From: Rhodoferax saidenbachensis
GTDB taxonomy: Bacteria; Pseudomonadota; Gammaproteobacteria; Burkholderiales; Burkholderiaceae_C
DNA length: 64,000 nt
NCBI RefSeq assembly: GCF_001955715.1
Contig: NZ_CP019239.1
Location: 2,480,001-2,544,000, forward strand
Reading direction: 5' to 3'
Of this stretch, positions 59,488 through 64,000 are shown piece after piece (within the stretch, counting starts at the first letter, position 1; every line of letters begins with the position of its first letter). A program made the translations under genes and the position numbers. Under the pieces are notes generated by a model. The model saw nothing but the letters and a program-made list of their open reading frames with translations. It did no database searches and was not told the origin of the DNA.

Positions 59488-60332
59488 GCGTGCTCCCCTC
59501 CCCGTTCGCCCTGAGCGGGTCGAAGGGCTTCGACAGGCTCAGCCCGAACGGGTTCCTCAGTCCGAACGGACTCGGAAATTGGCGCCACGCCCAGATACGC
59601 TTCCTGAACCACAGGCGAAGCAATCACCTCGGCCGGGTCACCATCGGCCACCAGCGTGCCGTTGTGCAGCACGATGATGCGGTCGGCCAGTTCGCGCACC
59701 ACGTCCATCTTGTGCTCCACCAGAAGAATGGTTTTGCGCTTGTCCTTCTTGAGCGCGCGGATCAGGTTCAGGATCACGGGGGCCTCGTCGTGGCTCATGC
59801 CCGCGGTGGGTTCGTCGAACATGAAAATTTCGGGGTCCAGCGCCATGAGCAAGGCGACTTCCAGCTTGCGCTGGTCGCCGTGCGGCAGGCTGGCCACAGT
59901 CTGCTCCTGCTGCTCCAGCATGGCCACATCCCCCAGAATCTCCAGCGCACGCTGGGTCAGCGCCCGGTGGTCGCTCCAGATACTCCACAGGTTGAGCCCG
60001 CGCAAATGTTTGCCACCCTGTGTGGCCTGCACCGCCAGGCGCACATTCTCCAGCACCGACAGATTGGGAAACAGATTGGTCAGCTGAAACGCCCGCCCCA
60101 GACCAGCACGCGTGCGTGCTGAAGGGCTCATCTGCGTGAGCGCATGGCCATTCAAAAACACCTCGCCATGGCTGGCCTTCAACTGACCGGAGATCAGGTT
60201 GAAGTAGGTGGTTTTACCGGCGCCGTTGGGGCCGACGATAGCGGTCAAGGTGCCAGGCTGAAACGTACAGCTGACAGCATTCACCGCCACGTGGCCACCG
60301 AAGCGGATCGTGAGTTCTTTGGTTTCGAGCAT
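59484..60332 (-). CDS. livG: ABC transporter ATP-binding protein with repeat-derived tail
   Basis: 283 residues. Walker A GPNGAGKTTYFNLISG, GRAFQLTNLFPNLSVLENV (LivG type), signature replaced by the usual LivG form LPHGDQRKLEVALLMA, Walker B FMFDEPTAGMSHDE, switch His LLVEHKMDVV. LivG proteins normally end soon after the VQEAYLG motif; here about 26 more residues come from a palindromic dispersed repeat ([19 protein letters not shown]). The start at 60332 begins the domain; the open frame upstream is from the intergenic element. Confidence 0.93.
   Translation of the reverse strand: MLETKELTIRFGGHVAVNAVSCTFQPGTLTAIVGPNGAGKTTYFNLISGQLKASHGEVFLNGHALTQMSPSARTRAGLGRAFQLTNLFPNLSVLENVRLAVQATQGGKHLRGLNLWSIWSDHRALTQRALEILGDVAMLEQQEQTVASLPHGDQRKLEVALLMALDPEIFMFDEPTAGMSHDEAPVILNLIRALKKDKRKTILLVEHKMDVVRELADRIIVLHNGTLVADGDPAEVIASPVVQEAYLGVAPISESVRTEEPVRAEPVEALRPAQGERGGEHA
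59501..59570. repeat. Palindromic dispersed repeat forming the LivG C-terminus
   Basis: Arms GTTCGCCCTGAGCGGGTCGAAG and CTTCGACAGGCTCAGCCCGAAC (paired, one arm altered), plus a short half copy (CAGTCCGAACGG). It changes the end of livG without stopping the next gene, livF. Confidence 0.88.
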
Positions 60333-60348
60333 TTTGTTTTTGCCTCCC

Positions 60349-60489
60349 CTGATCAAGGGAGCGGCGTAGCGAGCGGGTCGAGGGCAAGGCGCACAGCGCG
60401 CAGGAACCGGAACGTACTTGTGTACGTGAGGATTTCGAGCACTGCGCAACGCCGCCATCGGCACGCGCAGTAGCAGAGCACTTGATCAG
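60349..60489. repeat. 141-bp intergenic element with 9-bp inverted ends, between livK and livG
   Basis: CTGATCAAG at 60349-60357 and CTTGATCAG at 60481-60489 are perfect inverted ends. In between are GC-rich dyads and CGTAC-TTGT-GTACG near 60412. I recall this internal sequence from other Comamonadaceae intergenic regions, unverified. Likely a non-autonomous element or a processing signal that separates livK expression from the transporter genes. Confidence 0.6.
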
Positions 60490-61698
60490 TTACCGTTTGT
60501 TGCGGATGGGGACATCCATCTCTTCCGCCTTGATCTCGCGCACCAGTTCAGGCACACCCCAGGCAAAAGCCGGGTCGACCTTGATCTTGAAGTGGTACAT
60601 GCTTTGCATGGCTTGGTGGTCTTCCTTGCGGAAGGTCATCTTGCCCTTGGGCGTGTCAAAGCTCATGCCTTCCATGGTCTTGATCAGCGTGTTGGCACTG
60701 GTATCACCTTTGCTGTTTTTCAGCGCAGTGACCACGGCCATCGCAGCACTGAAGCCACCGGCAGTGAAGAAGTCGGGTGGCGACTTGAACTGGCTGTAGT
60801 GGCGCGCCACCATGGCTTCGTTGACCGCATTTTTGGGAATGCCGAAGTAGTAGTACGCCGCGCCTTCCATACCGGGGAACTGCTTGTAGGCGGTCATGGC
60901 GGGCAGGATGTTGCCGCCGGTAGCGATTTCAATGCCATGGCGCTTCAAGTCCATGTCGGCAATCTTGAAGGGGTTGCCGCCAGCCCAGATGATGAAGATC
61001 ACCTTGCGGCCGGGGATATCCTTGAGTTTGTCGATCAGGCGCTGGCCACCGGCGGTGAAGTCGGTGGTGGCGGGTGGCAGGTACTCTTCGTGGACCAGCT
61101 TGGCCTTTTTGATGGCTTCACGGAAGGCCTTGACGCCGTCGCGGCCAAAGGCCGAGTCTTGCGCCATGGTGGCAATGGTCACACCGGCCTTGTCCAGCGC
61201 CACGGCGTTGGAGATGGCGTCCTGCGAGCTGTTGCGGCCGGTGCGGAAGATGTACTTGTTCCACTTGTCACCGGTGATGGAGTCGGCCACGGCAGGCTCC
61301 ACCAACAGGATCTTTTTGTATTCCTCAGCCACGGGCAACATGGCCAGCGCGACGGGAGATGCCGTGGGGCCCACGGCCAGATCGACCTTGTCATCGCCAT
61401 AGGCGGCGGCCAGCAGGCTCTTGCCCTGGTCAGGCTTGCCCTGGTCGTCTTTCTCGATCACGGTGATCTTTTTGCCAGCGACCATCATGGTGCCGCCGGT
61501 GGCGTAGTCCAGGCCCATCATGAACCCGACCTGGGTCTGCTTGCCATAGGCTTCCAGAGGGCCGGTCTTGCTGTAAATGTGAGCGATCTTGATTTCGTTG
61601 GACTGGGCGATGGCGGTGCTGCCGACCACAGCGGCGCACAGGCCAGCGGCGATCAGCGTGGCACGGACGGCCACAGTCTTCAGACGGGTTGGGTGCAT
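60490..61698 (-). CDS. livK: Periplasmic substrate-binding protein of the liv-type transporter
   Basis: 402 residues. Signal peptide (ATLIAAGLCAAVVGSTAIAQS), then a type I periplasmic-binding fold with KIAHIYSKTGPLEAYGKQTQVGFMMGLDYATGG, and VGPTASPVALAMLPVAEEYKKILL. Family members bind amino acids, amides or aromatic acids. First gene of the operon; a sigma-54 promoter lies about 40 bases upstream of the ATG. Confidence 0.95.
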   Translation of the reverse strand: MHPTRLKTVAVRATLIAAGLCAAVVGSTAIAQSNEIKIAHIYSKTGPLEAYGKQTQVGFMMGLDYATGGTMMVAGKKITVIEKDDQGKPDQGKSLLAAAYGDDKVDLAVGPTASPVALAMLPVAEEYKKILLVEPAVADSITGDKWNKYIFRTGRNSSQDAISNAVALDKAGVTIATMAQDSAFGRDGVKAFREAIKKAKLVHEEYLPPATTDFTAGGQRLIDKLKDIPGRKVIFIIWAGGNPFKIADMDLKRHGIEIATGGNILPAMTAYKQFPGMEGAAYYYFGIPKNAVNEAMVARHYSQFKSPPDFFTAGGFSAAMAVVTALKNSKGDTSANTLIKTMEGMSFDTPKGKMTFRKEDHQAMQSMYHFKIKVDPAFAWGVPELVREIKAEEMDVPIRNKR

Positions 61699-61734
61699 GC
61701 AAGTCTCCTGTTGTAATAGCTAACCATGCACCGT

Positions 61735-61754
61735 TTTGCACGATCCATGCCAAA
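61735..61754 (-). promoter_or_regulatory. Sigma-54 (-24/-12) promoter of the liv operon
   Basis: On the minus strand TTTGGCATGGATCGTGCAAA has GG and GC with the required 10 bases between them (TGGCA...TGCA). It reads towards livK. The adjacent gene is a sigma-54 activator. Confidence 0.8.
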
Positions 61755-61835
61755 TTTCAAAGCCTTGATTTCATTGGATATTTTTGAAATTCAGGCTTTA
61801 TTTTTAATTTATGTCTAATTTAAATACACAAATAT

Positions 61836-61852
61836 TGTCTCATTTTTAGACA
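61836..61852. promoter_or_regulatory. Palindrome TGTCT-N7-AGACA, candidate activator binding site
   Basis: Perfect 5-bp arms, with a further half site TGTCT at 61812-61816, some 60-100 bases upstream of the sigma-54 promoter. This is the expected place for the enhancer of the neighbouring activator. Confidence 0.7.
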
Positions 61853-61873
61853 TTTGTATAAATATTGGCCACA

Positions 61874-63358
61874 CTAAAGACGTCCATACAAGGTCGCCCG
61901 TGCAATCCCCAGCGCCTTGGCTGCTGCCACTTTGTTGCCTTTGTGGGCGCTCAGGGCGGCCTGGATCGCCCTGGTTTCCAGCTCCGCGACCTGCTCGGCC
62001 AATGGGCGCAAAAGCCCGTCCGTGTCGGAGGGTGCATCGCCGGCATCGGGTGTCGCCTGATCCGCCTGCGGTACCGTGGCGGCCAAGGGTGGCAGGCCCG
62101 ACTCGCGCAACACGGTCTCAATGTCCTGCACCTCGATGCGGTGCGACTCGCTGCGCATGGCGGCCTGCTCCAGCACATTGCACAATTCACGGATGTTGCC
62201 GCGCCAGGCTTGTGCTTCCAGCAGGGCCAGCGCCTGCGGCGAAAGTTCGGGCGATGGCAAGCCGCTGCGCAGGGCCACATCTTCGCCCAGCACTTCCAGC
62301 AGCGCCGCAATATCGGCGCGCCGCTCGCGCAGCGGCGGCACGCGAATGGGCAACACATTGAGGCGGTAGAACAAATCCTCGCGGAACGTGCCCGCGCGGA
62401 CCAGGCCCGCCAGGTCGCGTGAGGTGGCGGCAATCACCCGCACATTGATGGGCAGCAGCTTGTTAGAGCCCAACGGTTCAATCTCGCCCTCCTGCAGCGC
62501 GCGCAGCAACTTGCTTTGCAGGGCCTGGGGCATGTCTCCAATTTCGTCGAGAAACAGGGTGCCACCACTGGCCAGGCGGAACTTGCCGTCGCGACCCTTG
62601 CGGTCGGCGCCGGTAAAGGCACCGGGCACGTAGCCAAAGAATTCGGCCTCCAGCAGCGACTCGGGCACCGCCGCGATGTTGACGCTGATAAAAGCGCCCT
62701 TGGCGCGCGCGGAGGCGGCGTGGATGGCGTGGGCCAGCAGCTCCTTGCCGGTGCCGGTCTCTCCCAGCAGCAGCACGGGGCTGCTGGACTGTGCGGCGCG
62801 GCGCGCCTGGCGTTTGACTTCCACCGCTGCCGGGCTTTGGCCCACGAAGCTGGCAAAGGTGTATTTGGACTGCCTCTGTCCGGTGCTTTGCAGGCGCTGG
62901 CTGGCGAGTTCGCGCCGCGCGTCGTCCAGGTCGCGCTGCAAGAGCGCAAATTTCTCGATCAGCGGCTGCAGCGTGGTCTCGGGGTGGTCGAACAACACGA
63001 TACCCAAGGCGCCTATGACTTGCCCTTCGGAATCACGCAACGGAATGCGGCTGACCACAAAGGTACCGGCGCGGTTGGTCAGCAAATCAATCAGGATGGG
63101 CTTGCCGCTCTCCAGCACCTGGTGCATCTGGGTGTTGTGCACGACCTGCGAAACCGGATGGCCGACAAAGTCTTCTTCACGCTCAAAGCCCAGGGCGGGC
63201 AAGAAACGTTTGTACTGGTCGTTGATCCAGACCACACGCGCCTGGCGGTCCACCAGCATCATGCCTTCGCTGGCGCTGGCGAAGAGTTCGAACATGGAGC
63301 GCGCCGCCAGCTCCAGAATGCTCTGGGCGTCGCGTGGGAGGATATCGGGCTTGTCCAT
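61874..63358 (-). CDS. Sigma-54-dependent activator with PAS domain
   Basis: 494 residues: N-terminal PAS (SASEGMMLVDRQARVVWINDQYKRFLP) as the sensor, a linker, the AAA+ domain with Walker A GETGTGKE, GAFTGA (contacts sigma-54), Walker B GGTLFLDEIGDMP and the Arg fingers (REDLFYRLNVLPIRVPPLRER), and a C-terminal Fis-type helix-turn-helix (NKVAAAKALGIARATLYGRL). It lacks a receiver, so it is a one-component type. It lies directly upstream of the liv operon and very probably activates the promoter at 61735-61754. Confidence 0.95.
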   Translation of the reverse strand: MDKPDILPRDAQSILELAARSMFELFASASEGMMLVDRQARVVWINDQYKRFLPALGFEREEDFVGHPVSQVVHNTQMHQVLESGKPILIDLLTNRAGTFVVSRIPLRDSEGQVIGALGIVLFDHPETTLQPLIEKFALLQRDLDDARRELASQRLQSTGQRQSKYTFASFVGQSPAAVEVKRQARRAAQSSSPVLLLGETGTGKELLAHAIHAASARAKGAFISVNIAAVPESLLEAEFFGYVPGAFTGADRKGRDGKFRLASGGTLFLDEIGDMPQALQSKLLRALQEGEIEPLGSNKLLPINVRVIAATSRDLAGLVRAGTFREDLFYRLNVLPIRVPPLRERRADIAALLEVLGEDVALRSGLPSPELSPQALALLEAQAWRGNIRELCNVLEQAAMRSESHRIEVQDIETVLRESGLPPLAATVPQADQATPDAGDAPSDTDGLLRPLAEQVAELETRAIQAALSAHKGNKVAAAKALGIARATLYGRL

Positions 63359-63395
63359 GCGGCGATGTTACCCGTGCGCTACGGTCTGCAATTTG

Positions 63396-63460
63396 CTATA
63401 AAAAAAGGAGCTGCACGCGCACATTCCGTGCGGACAACAGCCCCTTTTGATGCTGAAAAT
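63396..63460. repeat. AGCTGCTTGCGC-family dispersed repeat (variant)
   Basis: GCTATAAAAAAAGGAGCTGC, ACGCGCAC, TTCCGTGCGGACAACAGCC, CCTTTTGATGCTGAAA. It lies between the activator start and the IS4 element. Confidence 0.75.
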
Positions 63461-63490
63461 CACTACTGTCCGGTAAATTTTGCCCCGTTT

Positions 63491-64000
63491 TCAGAAGAGT
63501 TCAACCTGCGATTTCAGCTCTTCGAAACTGTCGTCCTTGATAGCGTTGTCTACCATCTGAGCCAAAGAGATCTTCTCAAACATGTTGACCTCCACCAGAT
63601 GCAAGAAGTTACGCAGTGACAGGTCAGTATGTAGTCCGTGGTGTGCGACCAAAGCTATCAAATAGGTACACACTGCAATCCATATCTGTGATCTCACCGC
63701 GTTCAATGAATTGCCAAAGAAGTGTTGGATGTTCAGGTTCTGCTTGAGCCATTTGAAGAACAGCTCAATCTGCCAGCGCTGCTTGTAGATGGCTGCGATG
63801 GTGAGGGCGGATAGGTCTAGACGGTTGGTTAGAAAGACGAGTTCCAAACAACTCACTGCATCGTAGAAACGTACCCGGCGCAAAGGCTCAGGGTAGCCTT
63901 TCTTGGAGCGCTCCCCCGTCAGCACAATGGTTTGATCCGAGTACACGCCGGTTTGCACATCAGCCGCGTGGGCTTCACTGCAGATGAAGCTCAAATTGTC
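63491..64000 (-). CDS. IS4-family transposase, C-terminal part (runs out of window)
   Basis: The last 170 residues of a DDE transposase. The IS4 signature Y-(2)-R-(3)-E-(6)-K is complete in YKQRWQIELFFKWLKQNL, followed by the helical C-terminal domain (AVCTYLIALVAHH). The frame is open to the end of the window, so the N-terminal part lies beyond. The IS end should be near 63462, where an ACTGTCCGGTAAATTTTGCC-type terminus follows the dispersed repeat. Confidence 0.9.
   Translation of the reverse strand, partial: DNLSFICSEAHAADVQTGVYSDQTIVLTGERSKKGYPEPLRRVRFYDAVSCLELVFLTNRLDLSALTIAAIYKQRWQIELFFKWLKQNLNIQHFFGNSLNAVRSQIWIAVCTYLIALVAHHGLHTDLSLRNFLHLVEVNMFEKISLAQMVDNAIKDDSFEELKSQVELF

Noticed and set aside
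60333..60464. 44-residue N-terminal extension of LivG
   Set aside because: It translates the intergenic 141-bp element; the ABC domain begins at the ATG at 60332.

Overview
The window is a gene-dense, GC-rich chromosomal segment of a betaproteobacterium, most likely a member of the Comamonadaceae close to Rhodoferax or Polaromonas. I infer this from the type of genes (RnfB, methylmalonyl pathway, liv-type transporter, MerR-CadR metal module) and from two families of short dispersed repeats that I remember from that family. No rRNA, tRNA, CRISPR or prophage was seen.

Layout. 1-3000: the 3' end of rnfB converges on a chemotaxis receptor with an unusual C-terminal Cache-like domain. 3000-12840: propionyl-CoA/methylmalonyl-CoA block on the minus strand (scpA, a GIY-YIG/MeaB fusion, pccB, two small genes, pccA, a VOC protein that is probably the epimerase), with a divergent GntR regulator and a 16-bp palindrome between them. 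12.8-15.2 kb: DCC protein, desaturase and ArsR regulator, followed by a second copy of the gntR 3' end. 15.3-20.9 kb: hypothetical protein, NIPSNAP and ArsR pair, an IS30-family element, an epoxide-hydrolase-like gene with a divergent TetR regulator. 20.9-26.7 kb: a tight five-gene operon (APH-type kinase, GlpD-like oxidase, two class II aldolases, SDR) with a divergent AraC regulator. 26.8-34.2 kb: transporters, a lipoprotein, TetR/SDR/GFA genes, a thioesterase. 32.6-36.5 kb: CadR-type regulator co-oriented with a His-tailed EamA transporter and divergent from a Cd/Zn/Pb P-type ATPase. 36.6-48.9 kb: a four-gene sensory operon (HD-GYP response regulator broken by one amber codon, Cache-GAF sensor, 1747-residue hybrid kinase, REC-REC-kinase) facing a MHYT-GGDEF-EAL protein. 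48.9-53.5 kb: lytic transglycosylase, MdaB-like reductase with AraC regulator, an orphan motA, a Rof-like protein. 53.6-63.4 kb: sigma-54 activator followed by livK, livG, livF, livH, livM, a hydrolase, a small protein and an arylsulfatase, with a clear -24/-12 promoter and an upstream palindrome. The window ends in an IS4-family transposase.

Most unusual signals. (1) Three times (gntR, arsR, thioesterase) an intact gene is followed by a 2-3 kb block containing an HTH regulator and one or more enzymes or other small proteins, and then by a second, partial copy of that gene's own 3' end in the same orientation; in each case the regulator is the gene next to the remnant. This looks like repeated additive integration at gene 3' ends. 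(2) A palindromic dispersed repeat has entered coding sequence in frame in PccA, MeaB (twice) and LivG. (3) The kinase/oxidase/aldolase operon looks like a complete but unassigned catabolic route. (4) Two large intergenic inverted-repeat structures, at 6554-6645 and 60349-60489, are not explained by any gene.
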